From assembly GCA_965240325.2 (NCBI GenBank), contig OZ251240.1, forward strand, positions 1,550,001-1,614,000: a DNA stretch of 64,000 bases. The letters are read 5' to 3'. Numbering within the stretch: position 1 is the stretch's first letter; each line of letters starts with the position of its first letter. The translations under genes were made by a program, and so were the position numbers. The notes under the pieces were generated by a model that was not told the DNA's origin, did not search any database, and saw only the letters and a list, made by a program, of their open reading frames with translations. Shown here piece by piece: positions 31,501-42,900 of the stretch. This stretch comes from Rebecca billardiae RCC1528. Its lineage: Eukaryota; Haptophyta.

Positions 31501-32665
31501 CGCCAGCCCTCGCCGAGCCCAACGGCCGCCGCCGCCGCCGCCAAGCGGCCGACAGCGGCAGACGTCGCGGCCGCCGCCGCCGCGCACGCGGACGCGGTGA
31601 GCTGCCTGCGCGCCGCCGCGGAGGAGCGGGTGCACGACGAGCTTCGGTGCGTCGGCGCGCGCGCGACCGACCGACCGGCCGACCGACCGGCCGGCCGGCC
31701 GATGGGTCGCGGCGCCGCCTGCCGCGTCGCCAGCGCGCGCTCCACTCTTTGCCGCGCCGCGCCGCCGCCGCGCTGGCCGGGTGCTGGCGGCGCGCGTGCT
31801 CCGGGCCGCGCGCGCTCGGTCGGCCGTGGCATTGCGGCGTGGCTGACGCGCGCACGGCCCCCGCCCCCCCCCCTCCCTACCCCGCGCGCGCGCGCACGCC
31901 GCGTGCCGCAGCCACGGCGCCGCGCTCGCCGCGCGCCCGGCGAGCGCCCAGCGCGAGCGGCAGCGCGCGCGAAGCTCGGCCCAGCTCGCGCACCGGCAGC
32001 ATCTCGCGTTCGCGGCGCCGCAGCTGGCGCGCGGCACGGCGGAGGCGGGCGAGGCGGCGCGCGCGTGCGCGGCGGTGGACGGGCACGTGGCGGACCGGAG
32101 CGCGGCGCACGCCTCCGCGCTCGCCGACGTCGCCGCCGCCGAGGCCGACGCGCACGCGCTCGACGCCATGCTGCGGCCGCGCGGCGGCGCGCGAGGCGTC
32201 GGCGTGCCTTCGATGCGAGGCCTCCGCGCGTCAGTTGACGGGCTGGGCACGCTCGGCGGCGGCGGCGGCGCACGCGGCGGCGGCGGCGGGCCGACGGGGC
32301 TGCAGGCGCTCAAGATCAAGTACGACCTCCTCTGCGCCGCGCTGCTCGACGACGCCGACGAGCCGCCCGGTCCGGAGGACGAGGCGGCGGCGGCCGGACT
32401 CTGGGGGCCCGACGCGGTCGGCGGCGCGGACGGCGGCGGCGGCGGCGCGGACGGTCGCGGCGCGCGGCCCCGCGGCCGAGCCGACGCTGGCGCGGCGCGG
32501 CACGCGCACGGGGCAGCCTACGCCGCCGCTGGAGGAGGCGCTCGCGCGCGGCTCTTCCACGCGCCCGGCGCCGAGGGCCGCGAGGCGGCAGAGGCGGAGT
32601 ACTGGACCGTCGGCCCAGGCTCCGACGACTTGTCCGATGCTGACGATAACGCTGGCTTTTGGTAG
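28504..32665 (+). CDS. C2HC zinc-finger, low-complexity and coiled-coil protein
   Basis: Two exons, 28504-31646 and 31912-32665, join in frame (phase 2) to a 1298-residue protein. The intron starts GTGCGT and ends GTGCCGCAG after a C-rich tract. Near the N-terminus three copies of a short motif stand out: LSASFLEGMSADVLADIAP, LSPGFLSTMSAEVLGELAG and LSEAFIASLSPHALEELAP. About 400 Ala/Ser/Arg/Pro-rich disordered residues follow. Then comes a C2HC finger (CHVCGREHGAPSLRMHVSAC) of the ZC2HC1 type, and a second Cys pair cluster with CTRC and CADC. The last third is Ala/Glu/Arg-rich and helical, with an acidic C-terminus ending DDLSDADDN. Function unknown; ZC2HC-type proteins are often ciliary or nuclear. 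An upstream ATG at 28435 is possible but its codons lack GC3 bias. Confidence 0.7.
31647..31911 (+). other. Spliceosomal intron of the C2HC gene
   Basis: 265 bp, GT-AG, donor GTGCGTCG, acceptor GCCGCAG preceded by a C-rich tract (31857-31880). It contains GACC/GGCC simple repeats. Removing it restores a single frame to the stop at 32663. Confidence 0.7.
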
Positions 32666-33340
32666 GGAGCAATATAATCGTGTCACGTTCTTTCAGTAGA
32701 GCAGCAGCATGGTGATGCTGCCGGCGCCACTGATCGCGGCGGGCCGGATCAGGAATCCTCCGCCGCACGCGTCGAATTGCTTTTGCACTGCGAGTGCGGG
32801 CCGGGGACGCGGTCGCGGTCACCGCGGGCGGGCCCCGGCACTGCGGACTGACGCAAGTCACGGCCCACGTCGTCGGCTCTTGCCCCGGGCCCCGGAATAG
32901 CAGTAGCAGTGAGCAGTGACCTCGCTGTCAGCGGCGCGCTCTCGGCCGGCGCGCAGGTGCACGGCGACGACTCAGGACACTGTCACTCGGGTTTAATCGG
33001 AGCCATACGGTGTCCGCGCAAGACCACGGTGTGGCCACGCGGCTGAACGCGTCGGGTTGGTGGAATGGGCTGCCGCGGCAGACAGCGGAGTAGGTCTCGA
33101 AAAGGGCGCGGGGCGCAGGGGAGCGCACGGCATCGTGCTACCGCTGTCTGCGCGCGCCCCACACGCCCGACGGAGGCGACTTGACAAGCAGGGCCGGGAG
33201 CGGCAGCGACGCCATTGTCCGATTGTCCGCTCGCGTCCGGTGGGCGCGCGCATCACGCATGGATGGCCCTCGCCACGTCCCCTCGCCAGCAAGCAGTCGG
33301 AGCACTGAGCAGCCGCCGTCGACGACTGCCGACTGCGCAA
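32666..33340. other. Intergenic region
   Basis: No gene supported. Frames here are short and overlapping. The distal part is presumed promoter and 5' UTR of the poly-Gln protein gene. Confidence 0.45.
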
Positions 33341-33767
33341 ATGACGAGGGCGCCGACGACACCCATGCGCACGGCTGCTGCGCTCCTGGTGCTCCTCGCC
33401 GGTGTGGCCGCCGAGCTGGACCCTCGCCGGGACTCGCAACTAGGGCTGTCCAAAGTCGCGGGCCGCGCGCTGGCCGCTCCTGGCCGCCATCTCAGAGGTG
33501 CGCGCACGCCGGCATCCGGCGCGCGCGCGCGCGAGACGGCCGGTGCTCATGCGCCGTCTGCGCGCCGTGTGCCACCATCCGCCCGTCCGCCCCGGCGCGG
33601 GTGCGTTGTCGCGCAGGTGGGAGCAGCTTTGATGGGCAGGGCTGGGGTGGGCAGCAGCAGCATCCGCCCGGGCCGGGGCAGGGCCAGCCGCCCATGTATC
33701 AGCAGCCGTATCAGCAGCAGCAGTGGCAGCAGCAGCCGCCGCCGCAGCAGCAGCCGCAACAGCAGCC

Positions 33768-33831
<64 letters not shown>

Positions 33832-34337
33832 CCGCTCGCGCCGGCGCCACAGCAGATGGGCTGGCAGCAGGCCGGCGGCGGCGGCGGCGTGCTCCCGCCG
33901 CAGCCACAGCCGTCGTTCCTGCCGCCAGACCAGCCGCTGCCGCCGCAGCAGCAGCAGCAGCAGCTGGGTGGCGCGGCGATGGCGCCGCCGGGCGGACTCT
34001 TTGGCCAGCCGCCTGCCGCTGGCGCCGGCGGTGGCATCTTTGGGCCTCCGGCCGGGGCTGCGGACATGGGCGGCGCGCCGGCGCAGATGGGCGGCGTGCT
34101 CGGCGGCATGCCGGGCCAGCCTGCATGGGGCGGGCCCGGCGGCGACGGCGGCGGGCATGGGTCGCTGCTGACGCCGCAGCCGCCGGCGGCGCCCGAGCGG
34201 CCGCCGACGCCCGTGCACGAGACCGAGGTCGACGGCTGCCGGCGCGCCGTGCTCGACTACTGGGACCCGCCGTCGCAGGCATCGGGCGCGGCCGCGGCGC
34301 AGCCGACCGCGCAGCCGCCGCCGGCGGGAGGAGCCGC

Positions 34338-34370
<33 letters not shown>

Positions 34371-35301
34371 GCCGCCGCAGCCGCAGCAGCCGCAGCAGCA
34401 GCCGCCGTACCATGGCCAGCCATACCAGCAGCCCATGGGCGCGCAGCCGGACACGGGCGCGGCGGCTGCCAAGCCCAGCAGCGGCGGCGGCGGCGGTGGC
34501 TTCTTCTCAAGCATGCGCTCCAAGCTGGTCAAGGTGATCGCTGGGGACGACGACAAGCCGTCGCAGGGCGGCTCGGACGGGCGCGGCCCGGCGCAGCCGC
34601 CGATGGACGCGGGTTACGGGTACGGCGGCGCGGGCCAGCCGTACGGCGGCGGGTACGCCGGCTACCAGCAGCCGCCGCCGCAGCCGCAGCAGCCGCCGCC
34701 GCAGCAGCCGCAGCAGCCGGGCGGCGGCTATGGCGGCGCTCAGCAGCCGGCCTATGCGCAGCCGTACGAGCAGCATCCGCCGCCGCACGCGCAGTACTAC
34801 CCGCCCTCGGCGCAGCAGTACCCGCCACAGCCAGCCTCGGCGGGCGGCGGCGCCGGCCCGTACGGCGGCCCGCCGCCGCCTTACGGCGGCGGCGCCGTGG
34901 CCGGGCCATCGGCGTCGCCGATCGGCGCGGCGGCCGCGCCGCTCGGCGCGCAGGGTGGCGCGTACGGTGCGCCGCCCCACGCGCCGTACCCCGGCGCCGG
35001 AGGCCTTGGCGGCGGCGCCGCCGCCGCCCCGCACGAGAGCCCCGGCTACAGCGCTCCGGCCGCTCCGGCGCAGCACGCGCCGTCGGCTGCGGACGCGCCG
35101 CCGAGCGCGGACGCGCGCGGCGGCGCGCCCGCGGACGGCGGCTCGGGCGCGGCGGCGGGGGACGACGGCGGATGGCCCCCGGAGCTGACGTCCCAGGAGC
35201 CAGCCGGGGCGGCGGGGTCGGAGGCGGCGGGCGGCAGCCCGCAGGCTCTGGGCACGGCGGAGCAGCCAGCCGGTGCTGCCGAGGACCGACAGTCCGGGTA
35301 G
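33341..35301 (+). CDS. Secreted Gln/Pro/Gly-rich protein with poly-Gln tract
   Basis: Two exons, 33341-33497 and 33617-35301, join in frame to 613 residues. The first exon codes a signal peptide (MRTAAALLVLLAGVAAELD, with a 9-residue alternative extension). The second codes a disordered protein with PYQQQQ, a run of 20 pure CAG codons, further Q-runs, and many QPP and YGG repeats. Two more ordered islands appear: a DGCRRAVLDYWDPPSQAS segment in the middle and GGFFSSMRSKLVKVIAGDDDK downstream, which could be an amphipathic helix. No domain recognised. A secreted wall, scale or mucilage protein is possible. The alternative unspliced frame from 33181 lacks a signal peptide and has Arg/Cys-rich noise before the Q-rich part, so the spliced model is favoured. 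Confidence 0.65.
33498..33616 (+). other. Intron of the poly-Gln protein gene
   Basis: 119 bp, donor GTGCGCGCAC, acceptor TTGTCGCGCAG. Splicing joins the signal-peptide frame to the Q-rich frame with codon G|GT. Confidence 0.6.
33769..33828 (+). repeat. (CAG)20 coding microsatellite
   Basis: Twenty perfect CAG codons within the secreted Gln-rich protein, embedded in a longer Q-rich region. Candidate for length polymorphism. Confidence 0.95.
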
Positions 35302-35668
35302 GCCTGGCACGCGGACTCGTGCGACGGTGACACGCCGCGGTCCTGCTGACGAGTGACGGCCGCGCGGGCCGTGACTGCGGACCGTACCGGTGGAGTGATG
35401 GACTCTGGCCGACGAGTGCTGATGCTCAGTAGTGCGAATGATGATTTCACGCTCTAGAGCGGCATGCGTCGTGCGCCCCGAACAGGTCGACGCTGTCAAT
35501 CGGGCGTATATCCTGGCACCGTGCTCAGCATCTAGATGAGTGAGCGGAAATCCGCCGATGCAGGGGGCGGCCTGCACGCCGCGTGCGTCCTGTGAAAATA
35601 TCGGGGGAACGAAATAAATTAAATGCGAATTCCGGCGAATAGGGCCACCAACACGGGTTCAAACGGGC
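35302..35668. other. Intergenic region
   Basis: No gene. It separates the end of the Gln-rich gene from the SNM1-type gene; the AT-rich stretch near 35600-35640 is probably promoter or 5' UTR. Confidence 0.45.
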
Positions 35669-36999
35669 GTGGCGATGGCCGACGACGCCGGGTGCGTGAA
35701 GAGGCGCCTGTCGCTCTCGCTCAAGAAGCGGAGGCGACGAGGCGACGCGGCGGCGGCGGTGGCGGGCGCCGACGTCGCCGCCACACGCGCATCCGCCCCG
35801 TGCGCGCCGCCCCGCGCCGACGACGATGGCGGCGTCGCGGCGTGCACGCCGCACGCCCGAGCGGCGGCGAGCCTGGCGCCGCCGCCGTCGCCGCCGCTCG
35901 AGCTCTCCGCGGGCCCCGGCGCAGCCGTCGCGCGCGAGCGTGCGGAGGGGGTGGCCGCGCTGCCCTGCCCCGTGTGCTCCCTCGACCTCGGCCCCATGCC
36001 CGTCGAGCAGCGCACCGAGCACACCAACGAGTGCCTCGACAGCGCGGCCGAGCGCGCGGCGCCGGCGCCGCCGACGTCGTGCGAGCGAGCGAGCGGCCGG
36101 GCGGAGGGCGTGCCCGCGGAGTGCGCGTGCGTCGTCTGCGCCGTCGACCTCGGCGGCTACTCGCTCGCGCGCCGCATGGCGCACATCGAGCAGTGCCGGC
36201 GCGAGCGCGACGCGCATGCGGCCGCAGAGCGCGCGCGCGAGCTGCGCGGCGCCCTGGCGGCGCTCGTGCCGCCCGCGCCGCCCCCCCCGGCGGTGGACGG
36301 CGGGCGCGCTGAGGCGGGCGTGGCGCACACCGCCGCGCCGCGCGCCGAGGGCCCCGCCGCCGCGCCGCGCACGGCGCTCGACGAGCTGATGCGCGCGGCG
36401 CGCGCCGGCACGCTCAGTCCCCTGCGGCCAAACGGGCGGCGCGTCGGCGCGGGCGGCGCGGCGCGGACGCCGCCGGCGGAGCCCGCGGACGCGTTCGCCG
36501 CGCTGATGCGCGGGAGCGCGTGCGCGGCGAAGAAGGGGGCGCCGCCGCCGGGCGCTGGCGCCGCGCCGCGCGGCCGCGGCGGCGGCCGCGGCGGCGGCCG
36601 CGGCGGCCGCGGCCGCTGGCTGTTCCGAGCGCCGCGCGGCGCGGGCAGCGGCTGGGTGCCTCCGAGCAAGCGCGTCGACGGCACGCCGTTCGTGGTCGAC
36701 GGGTTCCAGTGGGCGCACGGCGGGTGCGCGGACTACTTCCTCACCCACTTCCACGCCGACCACTACGGCGGGCTCAGCCGCGCGCTGCTCGAGCGGCCCG
36801 AGCTCGCGCGCGCGCGCGTGTACTGCACCACGCCCACTGCGGCACTCGTGCAGCTACGGCTGGGCGTGCCGGCCGCTCGGCTGGTGTGCCTGCCGCTGGG
36901 CGAGGCGGTGGCGGTGCGCGAGACGGGGGTGCGCGTCACCGCGCTCGAGGCCAACCACTGCCCCGGCGCCGCGCTGCTGCTCTTCGAGCTGCCCGCCGA

Positions 37000-37033
<34 letters not shown>

Positions 37034-37855
37034 AGCGCGCCACTTGCCGAGCCGGCCGCGGCGCCGCGCGTCGCGGTGCTCCACACGGGCGACATGCGCT
37101 GGCAGCCGTACATGGCGCGGTACGAGGCGCTCGCGCCGTACGCCGGCGGCGGGCTGCGCACGCTCTACCTCGACACCACCTACTGCAGCCCGCACTACCG
37201 GCTGCCGTCGCAGGAGGCCGCCATCGGCGCGGTGGTCGCGTGCGCGCGCGCGCACGCCGAGAGCGCGCGCACGCTGTTTGTGTTTGGGGCCTACTCGATC
37301 GGCAAGGAGCGCGTGGTGCTCGCGGTCTCGCGCGCGCTGGGCGTGCGCATCCACGTCGACCGCGGCCGGATGCGCGTGTACGAGGCCGCGCTCGGCGCCC
37401 AGCTCGACGTGCGCGCCGCCTTCACCACCGACCCGGCCGAGAGCCGCTTCCGCGTGCTGCCGATGGGCCACTTGCGCGCGGACCGGCTGCGCGCGCTCGT
37501 GGGCGGAAGCTCGCGCTGGGCGTCGGTGCTCGCGTTCCGCCCGACGGGCTGGGCGCACCAGCGCGGCGGCGGCGGCGGCGGCGGCGCTCGCGCGCCCATG
37601 CGCGTCACGCGCCGCGGGCGCGTCACGCTGTGCGAGGTCGCCTACTCGGAGCACTCGAGCTTTGACGAGCTGCGCGCGTGCGTGCGCGCGCTGCGGCCCG
37701 CGCGCATCGTGCCGACTGTCGGCGGCGCGGACGAGGGCAAGGCGGCGGCGATGGTCGCCGCGCTGCTGCAGCAGCAGGGCGGCGAGGGCGAGGGCGCCGC
37801 CGGGCCCTTTGGACCGCGCCGCCCTGGCATCAGTAGCGCGGCCGCCGGCCTCTGA
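35669..37855 (+). CDS. SNM1/PSO2-type DNA cross-link repair nuclease
   Basis: Predicted 5'-3' exonuclease of the metallo-beta-lactamase/beta-CASP fold that processes DNA interstrand cross-links in the nucleus. 728 residues in one frame. The N-terminus is Lys/Arg-rich and could serve as nuclear signal. Two UBZ4-like fingers follow, both spaced C-x2-C-x14-H-x3-C: Cys100/Cys103/His118/Cys122 and Cys154/Cys157/His172/Cys176. These bind ubiquitin in DCLRE1A-type proteins, where one is usual. A Gly/Arg-rich linker precedes the catalytic core with HFHADHYGG (360 onward), EANHCPGA, LHTGDMRW, YLDTTYC and the SEHSSFDEL segment of the beta-CASP part. The core order matches DCLRE1A/Pso2. The start may also be the next ATG at 35675. 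Confidence 0.9.
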
Positions 37856-38805
37856 GCCGAGCTGGCGACTGCTAGCCAGTCGGCTGCGGTCCGGGTCCGG
37901 GCCATCAGTGCTGATGACTGCTGACGGACGACGACTGCGCTAAAGACCCTTCAGGAAAGGGTCGTGTCGTGGCCCCACTGCGACCGCCCGGACGAGGTCG
38001 AGGGCCGCGCGGAATAGCAGTAGATAGCCGAATAGCTCATCCGTGACTGTGCGACGTCACGCGCCGCTGTTAGTGTTGGGCCTTCGGAGCGCCGCTAGTG
38101 ATGTGAGGCCCTGGCTGGCAGCGCGTCGGAGCGCCCCATACCCACCATGCGGCCGAGTCGTACGGAGTAGCCAGCTCTCACGCCTCTCACGACAGCCTGT
38201 ATTGGCAGCCACACCGTGAGCATAACGCGGCAGCCATCGGAGCCGATCGTCATCACACACACCGTTCAAAATAGAAACATGGGAGCAGCTACGGGACGCA
38301 TCCGCCACTCGTCTCTTCTCCGTACAGTCTACAGACGTCACAGCGTTGCGTGTTGCTGCTCCGGCGGCATCAGCACGCACTCACACCTACGGCTTCGGGC
38401 GTGCAAACTGGCAAAGAGCAGCGCGTGCAAGCTGTAGTTATATTATTGCGTTTCACTGAGTTGCGCAGATCGCGGCGCGTCGGCGGTGACGACAAGGTTA
38501 AGCTAAGGTATTAATAGTGGCATAAGAGACGACGGGTGTCTGGATGACATACAGCATCGAGCATGCCGAAGCGGGCGCATGCCCTTCCAATTATTGCGGT
38601 GTCTACTTGCCCACCATCCACCCCGGCGGACGATCCGGCGATGGCCGCCGCGCGAGTCTACGCGCGCACATTACTGCTCATCAAATAATATAATAATATA
38701 ACTGCTGCGCGCTTAACTGACGCACGCGACTGATATGACGAACTTACGTCGCGTATATATCAGATATATTAACAACGTGGTATGCAACGGGCAGGCGTCA
38801 GAGTC

Positions 38806-38807
<2 letters not shown>
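37856..38807. other. Intergenic region
   Basis: No gene supported. Lower GC than the flanking genes, with only short overlapping frames. Confidence 0.45.

Positions 38808-38861
<54 letters not shown>
38808..38861. repeat. (TA)n microsatellite
   Basis: About 27 TA dinucleotides, lying immediately left of TIR element family 2 copy 1. Confidence 0.95.
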
Positions 38862-38863
<2 letters not shown>

Positions 38864-38879
38864 TAGTACTAGTTATTAT

Positions 38880-39778
38880 GGCCTGTTTTATTTCTACGAG
38901 AGCCCAACGGCGACATTCGCCAAAACGCGGTAAAATGGCGGCGGCTTGCCCGCTGGTGGTGGGTACCGGCGCGAATGCGGAGTAGTGATGGCACGTCGTT
39001 GGCGCATGTTCGTACTAGGGCGCTGAGCTGTAGCGAAGGGTGTTGCCAAGGCATGCTGCTTAGCCTTGCCATGGTGCTTCGCCATGACACAGAGGTCACT
39101 CGCAGCGCACGGCGGTGTGACGATCGCCGCGCCGCGGCGGCAAACCGAGTTGCGGGCGCGCTGCGAGCTGCAAGCACTCTGCCTTGGCTGCGTCGCGCCC
39201 ATGTCAGTTGGTGAACCAAGACTGTTGAACGACAGATGGACTGCAAACGATACCAGCTCCACTCGCTCCGCCGCCCCTTCCTTGTCGAGCGTGAGATGTT
39301 TCCGTTGCGTGCGCTCGCACTGCAGCCTGCATTTGAACGTGGTCACGGCAGGTTGGTGGGCTGGTTGCTCAGGCCTCCTCGGCGTGGATGACGGTAAAGT
39401 GCGCACCCATGACGCGCGGAAAGGCCGTGCACACGCGTCCTCGCGCATCTGGCAGGCTGCAGTCTTGGCCAAGATGATGAGAACAAGCCTGCCAGTGCCT
39501 CGCCACGCGGGCGCGAGCGCGCACAGAGATCTGGCTTCTGACCCGTGCTCTTCAGTGTACCTCGTGTGCGACGACGACGAGGCGGACGAGCGCCGCAACT
39601 GGATTCGTGCACTCACCGGTCACCGAGGAGTGCACGAATCGCATTCCTCACGCACGTGGGGGCCGCCATCGGCCGTGAGAGGTACACTGAACGGGGCGTG
39701 ACATCGATTCCCACTGGCGGGCACGGGTTTGTCGCCGTGACATAGTAAATGGAATCTGGTAGAACTATAAAACAGGCC
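38880..39778. mobile_element. TIR element, family 2, copy 1 (about 0.9 kb)
   Basis: Bounded by inverted GGCCTGTTTTAT ends (38880 on the left; ATAAAACAGGCC ending at 39778 on the right), extending imperfectly through TTCTAC. It is flanked by TTAT on both sides, a likely 4-bp target duplication. A 240-codon minus-strand frame (38894-39616) and its overlapping plus frames have no recognised transposase. One plus frame includes VYLVCDDDEADERRNWI, resembling the end of a PH domain. The inverted second copy is at 58671-59574. Confidence 0.75.
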
Positions 39779-39961
39779 TTATTGACGACTACCGTCACGG
39801 TACGCGACCGGACGACTCCTGGTCATCAGATCGGCGGACTGACTACGACTACGATATGCACTCAGTGACTGTGAGCGCTGACGACGCGCTGAGGATGGCG
39901 CTGCAATAGCCTCACGGTGGTCAGAGCCTTGGCGCGCGCGCCTTCTGTGCGCGCTCATGAA

Positions 39962-42900
39962 TCACGCCGGCGCCGGCTTGGCCGGCGGCTCGAGCCGCGC
40001 GCCGCAGCCAAACGCGCGGCACACGCCGATCTTGCGCAGCTCCGAGATGAAGATCTTGACCCAAGGGTAGCCGAGCATCACGGGCAGCGCCATCAGCAGC
40101 CACGCCGCGACGAGGTACGTGAAGTCGTCCGGGTCCACGGGCACGTCGCTCACGAGCGGGAGCAGCGTCTTGTACCTGTGCGCGCGCGCGGGCGCGCGCG
40201 GCGCGCGCGCGTGAGCGTCGCCGCGTCGCCGGCCGGGCGCGCGCGCGCGACGGTCGCGCTGGCGGGCCGTGCCGCGCGCACCACTGCGCGAAGATGAGCG
40301 CGATCGCGACGAGGAAGATGCCCATCTTGATCTGCACGATCTCGGGCGGGTGGGGCAGCTCGACGCGCGTCGTGTCGATCGTCGCCTGGAAGACCGTAAT
40401 GGTCTGCACGTTGCACAGCTTGGCCTTGAGAAGCTTCCACGTCTCGTCGATGAAGACCTGCACGCCGCAGAAGGTGAAGCACAGCGCCATCTGCGTCTGC
40501 CGCCACACGTGCAGCAGCGGCCGCGCGAGCCACGGGTTGCAGTGCGGCGTGTTGAAGAGGAGGCAGTACTGCAGACCCCACACGGCCAGCTTGATCAGCC
40601 CGAGCGCGACAGGCAGCACCGGCATCGCGATCACCTTGAGCTGCACGCCGCTGCTCGGCGCGGCGCGGCGCGGGGCGGGGCGGCGCGCGTGAGCCGCTCG
40701 CGCGCTAGGCTGCGGTGCCGGCCGCGCGCGGAGGGGCCGGCCGCGGCGCGCTGTGCGCATGTGCTTTTTGGGGCTGCTTTTTGGGGGGGGGGGGGGGGGG
40801 CGCGCGGCGCGCTCTGCGGCGCACAAGGAGAAGCAGGCCATCAGGATCAGCGGGAAGCCGGAGACGTTGACCGCGAGCACGGTGGTGAAGACGGTGCGCA
40901 TCTTGAGGTCGAGCTTGCGGTTCCACAGCGGGTTGTACCGCCAGAGGATCTGCAGGTTGCCGTGCGCCCAGCGGCAGCGCTGGCGGAACGCCGAGCGGAT
41001 CGTGTCGGGCGCGAGCCCGCGCGTGAACGTGCGAGGGTAGTAGAGCGCGCGGTAGCCGGCCGTGTGCAGCCGAAGGCAGATCAGCGTGTCTTCGGTGAGG
41101 CAGTTGGTGGGGAAGCCGCCGACGGACTCGACGGCCGCGCGCGAGAAGATCGCGTTCGTGCCTGCGCGGCCGGGCGGCGCGCGGTTGGGCCGCGCGGCGG
41201 GGCGAGCTGAGCGTGTGTGCCGCGCGGCCGTGCGCTCGCCCGCCCGGCCGGGCGCGCGCGCGCGCGCGCGCGCGCGCACGCGCGCACACAGCCGCCGCGC
41301 GCACCGAGGAAGAGCGCCTGGTCCGTCGCGTCGAGCGCGGGCTCCCACGTGTCGTACATCATGTCCTGCCGGTGGCCGAGCGGGTCGAGCGGCGGCGCGT
41401 CGCCAAAGACTTGGCGCGTGGCGATGAAGGCGACCGAGCGGTCGGCGACGACGCGGAGGGGCGGCGCGGAGGGCTCGGCCGCGGCGCCCGCGCCGCCTCG
41501 GCCGTCGCGCGTCGGCGGCGTCGGCCCGCCGTCCGCGCCCGTCGTCGTCGCCGTGGTGGGCAGGTGCACCACGTGGAGCATGGCGGGGAGCATCTCCTGC
41601 ACGAAGAGGCCGTGCGGCACCATGTCGCAGTCGAAGAGGACGAAGAACTCCCAGTCGAAGCCGTGGTCTGTGCTCTGCAGCCAATGGTTCATGTTGCCCG
41701 CCTGCGCGCGGGAGGTCGGGAGGACAGGGGCGGGCGCGTCGGGTGCGCGCGCCCGTCCCGCCCTCGCGTGCGCGCGCGGCGTGCGGCGCGCGCACCTTTG
41801 CGTGCGAGTTGTCCGGCCGCCAGACCACGTCAAACCCAGGCCGCTTCTCCTCGGGCAGCCAGCCGCCCGTGTGCAGTTGGAAGCACTCGCGGTACGCCTC
41901 CAGCATCACCGCCTTGCGCGCGTCGCGCACGGGCCTGCGCGGGGGGCGGGGTGCGTGGGGTGGCGTGGGTGTTGGGGTTGGTGGTGGCGGCGTGCCAGCG
42001 CGTCAGGGCGCGCGCGCGCGCGCGCACTGGTTCTGGTTGTCGTCGAGCAGGAAGACGTGGAGCCGGCTCGGCGGGTAGACCTGACGCAGGCACGCGGCGA
42101 TCGTCTTGGCGATGATGTCGTCGGGCTCCTTGTAGCACGGCACGACGATGGCGACCTTGGGCCACTCGGACTTGGGGAAGAGGCCGCGCCGGGCGTGCGC
42201 GCGCGGCGGCTGCGCCGAGCCCGCGCCGGGCGCGGGCGCGGGCGCGGGCGCGCCGCCGCGCGGCGCGCGGCCGACGTGCGCGTCTGGGCGCGCGAGGCTC
42301 GGGTGCAGCGGCGCGAGCGCGTTGAGCGCGATGTTGTGCCGCTCCTTGGGCTCGGCCATCGTGGTGATGAAGCCGCAGAAGAAGGCGGTGAGGTAGAACG
42401 TGATGAACGAGAGCACCAGCGCCACCGGGTCGAGCGGCGCCTGGTGCCACAGCACCCACTGCTCCCACACGAACGAGCACGAGATGAGCGTGACGTGCAG
42501 GCCGGTGAGCGAGAGGTACACGTTGCGCCGGAGGTTGGAGACGACGGGGGCGTGCATGGTGAGGCGCGCGGGCAGCGTGGGCGGCGCGTGGACGGCCTTG
42601 GCCTTCCACTCCGAGAGGAAGAGCGCGTTCGACTGCTGGTGCGCCACGTACTGCTTCCGCTGCCAGAAGCCGCGCCACGCCGCCTGCAGCCGCGCGGCCG
42701 CGCGCACGCGCAGCGCTAGCACCGCCGCGTGCGCGCCGAGCGCGTGGCCCGGCTGCCCGGCGGCGGCGGCGACGTCGTCGGGGTAGGCGGCGGCGTCGGG
42801 CGCGGCGGCGGCGGCGGCGGCCTCCACCGCCGCGCGCCGCGCCTCGGGGCTCATCCGCTGCGCGTTGGCGAGCAGCAGCGCCGCCTGCCGCCGCCGGCCG

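Noticed and set aside
29086-32319. Minus-strand frames of 900-1077 codons opposite the C2HC gene
   Set aside because: Arg/Ala-rich translation with no motif; mirror of a GC3-biased gene on the plus strand.
33181-33616. Unspliced start of the poly-Gln protein at 33181
   Set aside because: The added 145 residues are Arg/Cys/Ala-rich noise; the spliced alternative begins with a signal peptide and keeps frame.
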